NCBI RefSeq assembly: GCF_003999875.1
Contig: NZ_RQVJ01000003.1
Coordinates: 124,001-188,000 of the forward strand
Source of the DNA: Veillonella sp. 3310
GTDB taxonomy: Bacteria; Bacillota; Negativicutes; Veillonellales; Veillonellaceae
DNA: 64,000 nucleotides
Direction: 5' to 3'
Shown here: positions 48,274 through 57,546 of the stretch, piece by piece
Position numbering within the stretch: position 1 is the first letter of the stretch
How the letters are laid out: every line of letters starts with the position of its first letter
The notes under the pieces: model-generated
What the model saw: the letters and a program-made list of their open reading frames with translations, nothing else
The model's database searches: none
What the model was told of the DNA's origin: nothing
Program-made: the position numbers and the translations under genes

Positions 48274-49453
48274 TATGCCTGGGTCTGAAGATCTAAATAC
48301 GCATATTATGAGTGTACAAGCAAGTGAAGGTGTGCGTGAATTTCATAAAAGTTTCCCACAATATGAAGAAACACCATTAACTGAATTACCACGTATGGCA
48401 GAGCATTTAGGATTGAACAGATTGTTCATTAAAGATGAATCCTACCGCTTTGGATTAAATGCTTTCAAAGTATTGGGTGGATCCTATGCGATTGCTAAAT
48501 TCGTGGCACAAGAATTAGGTAAAGAAGTATCCGAGTTACCATACTCTGTATTAACATCTAAAGAATTGCGTGATGAATTTGGTCAAGCTACATTCTTCAC
48601 AGCAACAGATGGTAATCACGGTCGTGGCGTAGCTTGGGCAGCGAATAAATTGGGCCAAAAATCTGTAGTATTTATGCCAAAAGGTTCTACAGAAACTCGT
48701 AAACAAAATATTGCAGCAGAAGGTGCAACAGTTACGATTGAAGAAATGAACTACGATGATTGCGTACGCTTAGCTACAGCAGAATCTAAAAAAGTAAACC
48801 ACGGCGTTGTTATTCAAGATACAGCATGGGATGGCTATGAAGAAATTCCAGCATGGATTATGCAAGGCTATGGCACAATGGCATTAGAAGCTACTGAACA
48901 ACTAGAAAAAGCAGGCGTAGACGTACCAACACATGTTATCGTTCAAGCTGGCGTTGGTTCCTTAGCAGGTGCTGTGACTGGTTATGTAGTAAACCGCTAT
49001 AAAGATGCTCCTGTAAAACCCAAAATTGTTGTTGTAGAAGCATCTGCAGCAGACTGCTTATACAAAGGTGCTAAAGCAGGCGATGGAGACTTACGCATTG
49101 TTGGCGGTGATTTACAAACTATCATGGCAGGGTTAGCTTGCGGTGAACCAAATACAATCTCTTGGGACATCTTAAAAAATCATGTGGACGTATTCGTATC
49201 TGCTCCAGACTGGGTAGCATCTTTAGGTATGCGCATGAGTGCAGCTCCTATTAAAGGCGATGCAAGTATTACATCTGGTGAATCTGGTGCCGTACCATTT
49301 GGTTTAGTAGCAGCGGCTATGACAATGGATGAATATAAAGATTTACGTGAAGACTTAGGTTTTACAAAAGACTCCAAAGTTCTTTGTTTCTCCACAGAAG
49401 GGGATACAGATCCAACACGTTATCAAGAAATCGTATGGCAAGGAAAATTTTAA
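48245..49453 (+). CDS. ygeX: diaminopropionate ammonia-lyase
   Basis: The 402-residue enzyme is a PLP fold type II lyase with Lys75 in RFGLNAFKVLGGSYA and the glycine-rich phosphate loop. It converts 2,3-diaminopropionate to pyruvate and two ammonia. The E. coli homologue YgeX (DpaL) sits in the same kind of cluster. GAGGAGG precedes ATG 48245 within the end of the regulator gene. It feeds carbon into pyruvate during purine-fragment degradation. Confidence 0.92.
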   Translation: MERIQWVKNNMPGSEDLNTHIMSVQASEGVREFHKSFPQYEETPLTELPRMAEHLGLNRLFIKDESYRFGLNAFKVLGGSYAIAKFVAQELGKEVSELPYSVLTSKELRDEFGQATFFTATDGNHGRGVAWAANKLGQKSVVFMPKGSTETRKQNIAAEGATVTIEEMNYDDCVRLATAESKKVNHGVVIQDTAWDGYEEIPAWIMQGYGTMALEATEQLEKAGVDVPTHVIVQAGVGSLAGAVTGYVVNRYKDAPVKPKIVVVEASAADCLYKGAKAGDGDLRIVGGDLQTIMAGLACGEPNTISWDILKNHVDVFVSAPDWVASLGMRMSAAPIKGDASITSGESGAVPFGLVAAAMTMDEYKDLREDLGFTKDSKVLCFSTEGDTDPTRYQEIVWQGKF

Positions 49454-49522
49454 TATAACCAAGTAGTCATATACAGTTAACATTAACTTTTAAGTATATG
49501 TGTGTTTAAGGAGGAAATGGTA

Positions 49523-50830
49523 ATGGATTTACAAGCAGTAAAAAAAGCAGCAGAAGCTTATGGACCAGCGATGACAAAATTTTTAAGAGAAATCGTCGCA
49601 TTCCCTGGTGAAAGTGCAGAAGAAGAACAACACGTTCGCCGCATTGAAAAAGAAATGAAAGACTTAGGATTCGATGAAGTAGAAGTAGATCCTATGGGTA
49701 ACATTCTTGGCTATATGGGAACTGGTAAAACATTGATTGCTTTTGACGGACATATTGATACAGTAGGTATCGGCAACCGTGATAACTGGAACTTTGATCC
49801 ATATGAGGGATTTGAAAGCGATACTGAAATCGGTGGCCGTGGCGTATCTGACCAATTAGGTGGTATCGTATCCGCAGTATACGGTGCAAAAATCATGAAA
49901 GACTTAGGTTTATTGAATGATAAATATCGTGTATTAGTAGTTGGTACAGTACAAGAAGAAGATTGCGACGGATTGTGCTGGGAATATATTATTAAAGAGC
50001 GTGGCATTCGTCCAGAATTCGTAGTATCCACAGAACCAACTGATGGCGGTATCTATCGTGGTCAACGTGGCCGTATGGAAATTCGTATCGATGTAGAAGG
50101 CGTATCTTGCCATGGTTCTGCACCAGATCGTGGTGACAATGCAATCTACAAAATGGCTGACATTTTACAAGATGTTCGTGCATTAAATGCAAATAACTCT
50201 ACTGAAAGCACTCGCGTTAAAGGTTTGGAAAAAATGTTGGATCCAAAATTCAACCCTGACCATTATGAAGAAGCTCGTTTCTTGGGCCGTGGTACAGTAA
50301 CAACTTCCCAAATTTTCTATACTTCTCCAAGTCGTTGTGCAGTAGCAGACTCTTGCGCAGTATCTCTTGACCGTCGTATGACTGCAGGCGAAACATGGCA
50401 AAGCTGCTTAAAAGAAATTGAAGATTTACCAGCTGTAAAAGCGCATGGTGCAAAAGTATCTATGTACGAATATGCTCGTCCATCCTGGACTGGTTTAACA
50501 TATCCGATCGAATGTTACTTCCCAACATGGGTAATTCCTAAAGATCATAAAGTAACAAAAGCGTTAGAAGAATCTTACATCTCCTTATACGGTACAGAAC
50601 GTATTGGTGCAGAAGTTACATTGGCAGAACGTAAAGCTCGCCCATTAACTGATAAATGGACATTCTCCACAAATGGCGTATCCATCATGGGACGTAATGG
50701 TATCCCTTGCATCGGTTTCGGTCCTGGCGCAGAAGCACAAGCACATGCTCCTAACGAAATCACATGGAAACAAGACCTTGTAACATGTGCAGCAGTATAT
50801 GCAATCTTACCTACAAACTATTGCAAATAA
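49523..50830 (+). CDS. ygeY: YgeY-type selenium-linked M20 hydrolase
   Basis: GTG 49502 and ATG 49517 are in frame, but AAGGAGG (49508-49514) fits ATG 49523 (435 aa). M20 peptidase features: His77-x-Asp79 (FDGHIDTVG), EED (about 155-160), and a carboxylate/histidine near the end ([11 protein letters not shown]). These bind two zinc ions. Family members of this cluster hydrolyse amide bonds of intermediates from purine catabolism; the substrate is not proven. It is between ygeX and ygeW as in E. coli. Confidence 0.88.
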   Translation: MDLQAVKKAAEAYGPAMTKFLREIVAFPGESAEEEQHVRRIEKEMKDLGFDEVEVDPMGNILGYMGTGKTLIAFDGHIDTVGIGNRDNWNFDPYEGFESDTEIGGRGVSDQLGGIVSAVYGAKIMKDLGLLNDKYRVLVVGTVQEEDCDGLCWEYIIKERGIRPEFVVSTEPTDGGIYRGQRGRMEIRIDVEGVSCHGSAPDRGDNAIYKMADILQDVRALNANNSTESTRVKGLEKMLDPKFNPDHYEEARFLGRGTVTTSQIFYTSPSRCAVADSCAVSLDRRMTAGETWQSCLKEIEDLPAVKAHGAKVSMYEYARPSWTGLTYPIECYFPTWVIPKDHKVTKALEESYISLYGTERIGAEVTLAERKARPLTDKWTFSTNGVSIMGRNGIPCIGFGPGAEAQAHAPNEITWKQDLVTCAAVYAILPTNYCK

Positions 50831-50875
50831 TAGTTTACATTTTATAAAGCTATAAATTATTAATGAGGTGCAAAA

Positions 50876-52069
50876 ATGGCAGATTTCAAAAAATGTGTAG
50901 ACGCATTAGCTAAGTTAGACACAAAAAACATGTACAACAACGATTTCTTCTTGACTTGGGAAAAAACAGACGACGAATTACAAGCTGTTTGGGCTGTAGC
51001 TGATGCATTACGTGCATTACGTGAGCGCAATATCTCTACAAAAGTATTCGACAGTGGTCTTGGTATCTCCTTATTCCGTGATAACTCCACTCGTACTCGT
51101 TTCTCCTTCGCATCTGCTTGTAACTTATTAGGTTTAGAAGTACAAGACTTAGATGAAGGAAAATCTCAAATCGCTCATGGCGAAACTGTACGTGAAACAG
51201 CTAACATGATCTCCTTCATGGCTGACATCATCGGTATCCGTGATGATATGTACATCGGTAAAGGTAATGCGTACATGCATGCAGTAGCTGATGCAGTAGA
51301 AGAAGGCCATAAAGACGGCGTATTAGAACAACGTCCTACATTGGTAAACTTACAATGCGATATTGACCATCCAACACAATTGATGGCTGATACTGCACAT
51401 CTTATCAATGAATTTGGCGGACTTGAAAACTTAAAAGGTAAAAAAGTGGCTATGACTTGGGCATACTCCCCATCCTATGGTAAACCTCTTTCCGTACCAC
51501 AAGGTGCTATCGGTTTATTCACTCGTTTAGGCATGGAAGTAGTATTAGCGCATCCAGAAGGATACGAAGTAATGCCAGAAGTTGAAGAAGTTGCTAAAAA
51601 ACAAGCACAAGCTAGTGGCGGATCTTTCAAACGTACAAACGACATGAAAGAAGCTTTCAAAGATGCTGATATCGTATATCCTAAATCCTGGGCACCTTTC
51701 GCAGCAATGGAAGAAAGAACTGACCTATATGGTAAAGGCGATACTGCAGGTATCAAAGAATTAGAAGGGCGTTTGTTAGAACAAAATGCACAACATAAAG
51801 ATTGGGCTTGCACAGAAGATATGATGAGTCTTACAAAAGACGGTAAAGCATTATATTTACATTGCTTACCAGCTGATATCACTGGTGTAAGCTGTGAAGA
51901 AGGCGAAGTTGACGCATCCGTATTTGATCGTTATCGTGTACCTCTTTACAAAGAAGCAAGCTATAAACCATATGTAATTGCTGCTATGATTTTATTAAGC
52001 AAATTTGAAAATCCAGTAGAATTATTGAAAGAGCTAGAAGAAAAGGGAACAGAAAGAGTTCTCCGCTAA
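50876..52069 (+). CDS. ygeW: knotted carbamoyltransferase YgeW
   Basis: The 397-residue protein has STRTR (71-75, carbamoyl phosphate binding), HxxxQ-like region (CDIDHPTQLMAD) and HCLPAD (about 328-333), all carbamoyltransferase motifs. YgeW lacks ornithine or aspartate specificity; its natural substrate is debated. In the urate pathway it is thought to release carbamoyl phosphate from a ureido compound. GAGGTG precedes ATG. A terminator follows. Confidence 0.9.
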   Translation: MADFKKCVDALAKLDTKNMYNNDFFLTWEKTDDELQAVWAVADALRALRERNISTKVFDSGLGISLFRDNSTRTRFSFASACNLLGLEVQDLDEGKSQIAHGETVRETANMISFMADIIGIRDDMYIGKGNAYMHAVADAVEEGHKDGVLEQRPTLVNLQCDIDHPTQLMADTAHLINEFGGLENLKGKKVAMTWAYSPSYGKPLSVPQGAIGLFTRLGMEVVLAHPEGYEVMPEVEEVAKKQAQASGGSFKRTNDMKEAFKDADIVYPKSWAPFAAMEERTDLYGKGDTAGIKELEGRLLEQNAQHKDWACTEDMMSLTKDGKALYLHCLPADITGVSCEEGEVDASVFDRYRVPLYKEASYKPYVIAAMILLSKFENPVELLKELEEKGTERVLR

Positions 52070-52075
52070 GAGCAA

Positions 52076-52106
52076 AGGGGCTGTCTGTTCAGACAGTCCC
52101 TTATTT
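52076..52106 (+). terminator. terminator after ygeW
   Basis: AGGGG and CTGTCTG pair with CAGACAG and TCCCT around TT, followed by TATTTT. It may attenuate transcription between ygeW and the carbamate kinase gene. Confidence 0.8.
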
Positions 52107-52155
52107 TAATCCCTACAAAGTAGTTAGGAATATATACACCATAGAGAGGTACCCT

Positions 52156-53091
52156 ATGAAAAAACGTGTTGTTATCGCTTTAGGGGGCAATGCCCTAGGT
52201 AATACATTACCAGAACAAATGATTGCAGTAAAAGAAACTTCAAAAGCAATCGTAGATTTAATCGAAGCAGATTGTGATGTTATCGTTACCCATGGTAACG
52301 GTCCTCAAATCGGTATGATTAATAATGCTATGGCTGCATTAACAAGAGAGGTCTCTACTCAGCCTAACACACCATTATCTGTATGCGTAGCCATGAGCCA
52401 AGCGTATATTGGATATGATTTACAAAATGCATTGCGGGAAGAATTGTTAAATCGAGGAATTAATGATTTGCCTGTGATGACAATGGTTACACAAGTTCGT
52501 GTAGATGCAGATGATCCAGCTTTCTTAGACCCTACAAAACCAATTGGTCATTTTATGACGAAAGAAGAAGCCGTACATGCAGTGAATCAATATGATTACG
52601 TAGTGAAAGAAGACGCAGGTCGTGGCTATCGTCGTGTAGTAGCATCACCAGCGCCAAAAGAAATCATTGAGTTAGGTGCAATTAAAGGATTGATCGGAAA
52701 AGAACTTATCATCGCTTGCGGTGGCGGCGGTATTCCTGTAGTTCGTGAAGGCAATCACTTAACAGGTGCCTCTGCAGTTATCGATAAAGACTGGACTAGT
52801 AGCTTATTAGCGCAAGAAGTGGATGCTGATGTATTGATTATCTTAACAGCTATTGAAAAAGCAGCGATTAACTATGGTAAAGAAAACCAACAATGGTTAG
52901 AGCACATTACTGTAGAAGAAGCAGAAAAACACATCAAAAATGGTGAATTTGCAGCAGGTTCTATGAAACCAAAAATGGAAGCAGCAGTGGCATTTGCTAA
53001 ATCGAAACCAGGTAGAAAAGCTATTATTACCCAATTAGAAAAATCTCGAGAAGGTATAGAAGGAAAAACAGGTACACACATCGAATTATAA
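52156..53091 (+). CDS. arcC: carbamate kinase
   Basis: 311 residues with VIALGGNALGN at the start, VTHGNGPQIG (about 43-52), and the AIEKAAINYG plus GSMKPKMEAAV (about 275-285) motifs of carbamate kinases. It converts carbamoyl phosphate and ADP to carbamate and ATP, giving the energy yield of the pathway. The E. coli equivalent in this locus is YqeA. GAGAGG precedes ATG. Confidence 0.93.
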   Translation: MKKRVVIALGGNALGNTLPEQMIAVKETSKAIVDLIEADCDVIVTHGNGPQIGMINNAMAALTREVSTQPNTPLSVCVAMSQAYIGYDLQNALREELLNRGINDLPVMTMVTQVRVDADDPAFLDPTKPIGHFMTKEEAVHAVNQYDYVVKEDAGRGYRRVVASPAPKEIIELGAIKGLIGKELIIACGGGGIPVVREGNHLTGASAVIDKDWTSSLLAQEVDADVLIILTAIEKAAINYGKENQQWLEHITVEEAEKHIKNGEFAAGSMKPKMEAAVAFAKSKPGRKAIITQLEKSREGIEGKTGTHIEL

Positions 53092-53139
53092 CAATAGCAT
53101 TTCAAATACATACAGTGTTTCATAGAAAGGAGCCTATCT

Positions 53140-54468
53140 ATGATTTTACTAGGAAAAGGAACTGTCGTTACACGTAATCCATTACAACCTATTATTGAAG
53201 ATGGTGGGGTATTAATGGATGGTACTAAAATTGTAGCGGTAGACTCATACGAAACATTGCGCAAACAATATCCAAAAGCATATAGAGTGAATGCTCATGG
53301 ACGCTTGATTATGCCTGGTTTTGTAAATGCTCATCATCATATTTATTCTGCCTTAGCCCGTGGATTATATATCCCTGGTAATAACCCAACAAATTTTAAA
53401 GAAATTTTAGATGGATTGTGGTTCTACTTAGATAAACATCTTGCGAAAGAAGATGTGTGGGCAAGCGCGATTGTGACTTATATGGCATGTATCGAAAATG
53501 GTGTGACTTCCATATTCGACCATCATGCAAGTTATGGAGAAACAGAAGGTAGTTTATCTGTTATCAGTGAAGTGGCTCAAGACTTCGGTGTTCGTTCTTG
53601 CTTATGTTACGAAGTAAGCGATCGAAATGGACAAGAAGAAATGGAGAAGGCGGTAGCAGAAAATGTACGTTTTGGTAAAGAAGCAAAGGAAAACCCTGAA
53701 ACGATTGCCGCTATGATGGGCTTACATGCGTCTTTCACATTGAGTAAAGATACATTAGCCTATGTACGTGAACAAAACGTAGACAATTTGGGGTACCATA
53801 TCCATGTAGCAGAAGGCACGACAGATCAAGAAGATAGCCAAGAAAAATATGGCATGCGTGCAGTACATCGCTTACATGAAGATGGTATTCTAGGACCGAA
53901 AACAATTGCTGGACATTGTATCCATGTAGATGACAGTGAAGTAAAAGTGTTAGCAGAAACAGGCACGATGGTAGCTCATAATCCAGAAAGTAACATGGGT
54001 AATGCAGTAGGAGCACCGAATGTATTAAAACTTATGGAAGCAGGTATTCCAGTAGGTCTTGGTACAGATGGTTATACTAGCGATATGTTAGAGTCCTACA
54101 AAGTAGCAAATTGCTTAGTAAAACATAACATGCAACATCCAAATGTTGGTTGGACTGAAATTCCTAATATGTTATTCAATACTAACCCGGCAATGATTGA
54201 AAAATTCTTCCCTGTAAAAGTTGGTACCTTAACACCGGGGGCAGAAGCGGATGTAATTGTTTTAGACTATATTCCTAGAACAGATTTACATGCTGATAAT
54301 ATCAATGGTCATTTACTATTTGGCCTCAATGGTCTCAATGTAATTACAACGATTTCAGGTGGTAAGGTACGTATGCTAGATCGTCAACTATGTGGCATGA
54401 ATAAAGAAGAATTGCTACGAGAAGTACGACAAATTTCCCATCGTTTATGGAAACGATTAGTCCCATAA
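53140..54468 (+). CDS. ssnA: SsnA-type amidohydrolase
   Basis: The 442-residue protein has the amidohydrolase metal ligands: NAHHHIYSALARG (65-67), HIHVAEG (about 221), GHCIHVDD (about 258) and GLGTDGYTSDM (about 305). Family 'putative aminohydrolase SsnA' is restricted to these selenium-linked clusters. It would open or deaminate a ring intermediate. AAAGGAG precedes ATG 53140, 49 bases after arcC. Confidence 0.9.
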   Translation: MILLGKGTVVTRNPLQPIIEDGGVLMDGTKIVAVDSYETLRKQYPKAYRVNAHGRLIMPGFVNAHHHIYSALARGLYIPGNNPTNFKEILDGLWFYLDKHLAKEDVWASAIVTYMACIENGVTSIFDHHASYGETEGSLSVISEVAQDFGVRSCLCYEVSDRNGQEEMEKAVAENVRFGKEAKENPETIAAMMGLHASFTLSKDTLAYVREQNVDNLGYHIHVAEGTTDQEDSQEKYGMRAVHRLHEDGILGPKTIAGHCIHVDDSEVKVLAETGTMVAHNPESNMGNAVGAPNVLKLMEAGIPVGLGTDGYTSDMLESYKVANCLVKHNMQHPNVGWTEIPNMLFNTNPAMIEKFFPVKVGTLTPGAEADVIVLDYIPRTDLHADNINGHLLFGLNGLNVITTISGGKVRMLDRQLCGMNKEELLREVRQISHRLWKRLVP

Positions 54469-54494
54469 TACACTTTCAGTAAGGAGTGAATACT

Positions 54495-56195
54495 ATGAGC
54501 GATATCATGTATCCGGTAAGTTTCGGACATTTAATGAACCATATTTTAACAGAATATGCTACACACAATCGAGTATATAATGTGGAGCGCATGCACACAA
54601 CAGGTACGGATCAACGGTTATCCTTATTTGGTCGTAACCTAGAAAATCCATTAGGTCCTGCAGCAGGTCCACATACTCAATTAGCTCAAAACTTAGTAGC
54701 GGCCTATGTGGGCGGTTCCCGATTCTTGGAATTAAAAACAGTACAAATTATGTTCGGTGAAGAATTGGGTATCCCAAGACCATGTATTTATTCAAAAGAT
54801 GAAGCATACAACGTGGAATGGTCCTCTGAGTACCATTGCCATGCAGCTGCTGATGAATACATTAAAGCATGGTTTGCTATTAAATTAATTAGTAAAGAAT
54901 GGGGCATCGGTGATCCAGATGGATTCATCTTTATCATGAGTGTTGGCTATAACTTAGCAGGCATTCAAAGTAAAGATGTAGATTCCTATATGGAAAGCTT
55001 ACGTGCAGCACGTACAAAACCAGTTTGGAAAGAATGCGAAGAATGGGCATTAGCTAATGTACATCAATTTAAACATGTAACAGAAGAGTACATTCGCAAT
55101 ATTGATGACAATATTTGTCAAGGTATTACATTATCTACCATGCACGGCTGTCCTGCAGGCGAAATTGAATCGATTTGTACATACCTACTGAAAGAAAAAC
55201 ATCTAAATCTATATCTAAAATGTAACCCAACATTATTGGGATATGATCGTGTAAGAGAATTATTAGATCAAGCCGAGTTTGGATATATTGATTTTGATGC
55301 ACATCAATTTGAAGTAGACTTATCTTTCAAAGAAGCAGTGCCAATGATTGAACGATTATTGACGATTGCAGAAGAAGAAGGTTTAGTATTTGGTGTGAAA
55401 TTGACAAATACATTCCCTGTTTCTATTCACGAAAAAGAATTACCAGGTGAGCAAATGTATATGTCTGGTAAATCCTTATTACCATTATCTATCGGAGTGG
55501 CTCAATTATTGAGTGAAACATTTGGGGAACGCTTACCAATGTCTTATAGTGGTGGTGCAGATGCAAAAAATATCGCAGCTTTATTCCGCACAGGTATTTG
55601 GCCAATTACCGTATGTACAACATTATTACAAGGGTTAGGTTACAACCAGTTGGATAACTTGGCTAAATTAGTAGAAGCAGAAGATTACGATACTGCGAAG
55701 GTGATTAAACCAACAGAAATTAAAGCTTTTGCTGAGGCAATGGGAACAGCGCCTACATACAAAAAATCTGCAGCGGCTAAGAAAAAACGCGAAGAACAAC
55801 CCGGTTTCCCAACAGCTCATGATAAAAATCATGAATGCCGTGTTGTATGTGGTACTTGCGTACGTGTTTGTCCAAATAGAACGAATGAATGCATTACTGT
55901 AGACGGTAAAAAATTGATCATTCACATTGATGAGTCTTGTAATGAATGTGGTAACTGTGCTTGTCATTGCGTACAACCATGCTTCCCATATAAAGATAAA
56001 TTGACATACTTCATCGATGAAGAACGCTTATTAGCAAGCGATAATGATGGCTTTTATATTCAAGGTAAAGAATGCGGATATCGCTTCCAAGGCGCTACAG
56101 GTCGCACAGCGATTGATGCCTTACCAGAGGTGTTGAAAGGAGTAGTGGAAGCGTTCATTAAAGAACTTCCATATTATATCTATGATACTCATTGA
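54495..56195 (+). CDS. ygfK: YgfK-like oxidoreductase, short form without the NAD(P)/FAD middle
   Basis: GTG 54486 is in frame, but AAGGAG at 54481-54486 fits ATG 54495 (566 aa). The N-terminal part is a dihydroorotate-dehydrogenase-like barrel (ENPLGPAAGPHTQLAQN, LTNTFPVS, YSGGADAKNI). The C-terminus has two [4Fe-4S] motifs (CRVVCGTCVRVCPN and CNECGNCACHC). E. coli YgfK is about 1030 residues and carries a glutamate-synthase-like FAD/NAD(P) domain between them. That domain is missing, so another protein must supply electrons. Expected to reduce a ring compound in the urate pathway. Confidence 0.82.
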   Translation: MSDIMYPVSFGHLMNHILTEYATHNRVYNVERMHTTGTDQRLSLFGRNLENPLGPAAGPHTQLAQNLVAAYVGGSRFLELKTVQIMFGEELGIPRPCIYSKDEAYNVEWSSEYHCHAAADEYIKAWFAIKLISKEWGIGDPDGFIFIMSVGYNLAGIQSKDVDSYMESLRAARTKPVWKECEEWALANVHQFKHVTEEYIRNIDDNICQGITLSTMHGCPAGEIESICTYLLKEKHLNLYLKCNPTLLGYDRVRELLDQAEFGYIDFDAHQFEVDLSFKEAVPMIERLLTIAEEEGLVFGVKLTNTFPVSIHEKELPGEQMYMSGKSLLPLSIGVAQLLSETFGERLPMSYSGGADAKNIAALFRTGIWPITVCTTLLQGLGYNQLDNLAKLVEAEDYDTAKVIKPTEIKAFAEAMGTAPTYKKSAAAKKKREEQPGFPTAHDKNHECRVVCGTCVRVCPNRTNECITVDGKKLIIHIDESCNECGNCACHCVQPCFPYKDKLTYFIDEERLLASDNDGFYIQGKECGYRFQGATGRTAIDALPEVLKGVVEAFIKELPYYIYDTH

Positions 56196-57528
56196 ACAAG
56201 GATATCTTGTACTCCCAACGGGAGTCATGCAAGGGACGATAGCAATTGAAAATGATAAGATTGTAGAGGTTGCCCCTCATATTGAGGCGAAACCGGGAGA
56301 TGTACGAATCGATGCAAAAGGGCGTTATGTATTGCCTGGGGGAATTGATACACATACCCATTTTGAAATGACCAATGCATTTGCCACTACGGCAGATGAT
56401 TTTGACAGTGGTACAAAGGCTGCTATTATGGGGGGAACCACGACGATTATCAATTTTGCATCGCCTTTTGAAGAATCTTTGTTAGAAGGTTTGCGACGCG
56501 ATAAGAAACGGGCGGAAGGACGTTGCTCTTGTGATTATAAATTTCATATGGAAATTTTGAATATGAATGAGCAAGTAGCAGAAGAAATTCCTAAGGTCGT
56601 AGAAGAAGGCGTCGCATCCTTCAAAGTATATATGGCCTATAGCTTTAGTATTGATGATCGGTCAATTTACGAAGCAATCAAAGCAATTGCCCCAACCGGT
56701 GCGTTGGTGGCAGCCCACTGCGAGAATGGAGCGATGATTGCAGCTAAGGTACAGGAAATGAGAGCGGAAGGAGATACGGAAGCAAAGTATCATCCACTTT
56801 CAAAACCAGATACCATAGAAGCAGAAGCAATGCATCGTTTCATTCGACTAGGGGAATTAGCAGATTATCCAGTACATATTGTACATGTGAGTTCTGCAGC
56901 AGGATTAGATGTGATTGAGGAACGCAGAAAAAATGGGGCAAAAGTAACCTGTGAAACCTGCCCTCAATACTTATTATTGACAGATGAATTGTATAATCAG
57001 CCGGATGGAAAAGGATTGCGATATATCTTAAGTCCACCTCTTAGAAAACAAAGAGATGTGGAGATTCTGCAAGCGGCAGTAGAGCGCGGAGTTTTCCAAA
57101 CATTATGTACGGATCATTGCAATTATACATTAGCGCAAAAAGCGCAGGGTCTTGGTGACTTTACGAAAACGCCAGGTGGATTGCCAGGTGTAGAAGAGCG
57201 GATGATTCTAATGTGGGATATGTTTGTTCATAGTGGACGAATTGATCCTGTAGAATATATGAAATTAACTAGCGAAACACCAGCTAAGTTATATGGATTA
57301 TATCCAAAAAAAGGAACGTTACAGGTAGGAAGTGATGCGGATATTGTGATACTTTCACCGGATGTAACAGAATGTATGACTTCGGATAAAACTCATAGTC
57401 GGTCAGATTATACACCTTATGAGGGAATGACTGTACATGGTCGAATAGATGATGTGTTTTTACGTGGGCACCATGTGGTGCAAGATAGAAAATTAGTGGA
57501 AGCCTATAAAGGGGAATTCCAACAATAA
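56182..57528 (+). CDS. dihydropyrimidinase/hydantoinase
   Basis: The 448-residue amidohydrolase has HTH (58-60, GGIDTHTHF), the carboxylated Lys148 (ASFKVYMAY), His in AAHCENG and IVHVSSAAG, and Asp in CTDHCNYT. These are the binuclear metal ligands of D-hydantoinases. It opens a cyclic amide formed from the purine. The gene overlaps ygfK by 14 bases and has no clear ribosome site, so it is probably coupled to it. This is the HyuA/HydA of the cluster. Confidence 0.9.
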   Translation: MILIEQGYLVLPTGVMQGTIAIENDKIVEVAPHIEAKPGDVRIDAKGRYVLPGGIDTHTHFEMTNAFATTADDFDSGTKAAIMGGTTTIINFASPFEESLLEGLRRDKKRAEGRCSCDYKFHMEILNMNEQVAEEIPKVVEEGVASFKVYMAYSFSIDDRSIYEAIKAIAPTGALVAAHCENGAMIAAKVQEMRAEGDTEAKYHPLSKPDTIEAEAMHRFIRLGELADYPVHIVHVSSAAGLDVIEERRKNGAKVTCETCPQYLLLTDELYNQPDGKGLRYILSPPLRKQRDVEILQAAVERGVFQTLCTDHCNYTLAQKAQGLGDFTKTPGGLPGVEERMILMWDMFVHSGRIDPVEYMKLTSETPAKLYGLYPKKGTLQVGSDADIVILSPDVTECMTSDKTHSRSDYTPYEGMTVHGRIDDVFLRGHHVVQDRKLVEAYKGEFQQ

Positions 57529-57546
57529 TCGGAGGGAGGTCTCTGT

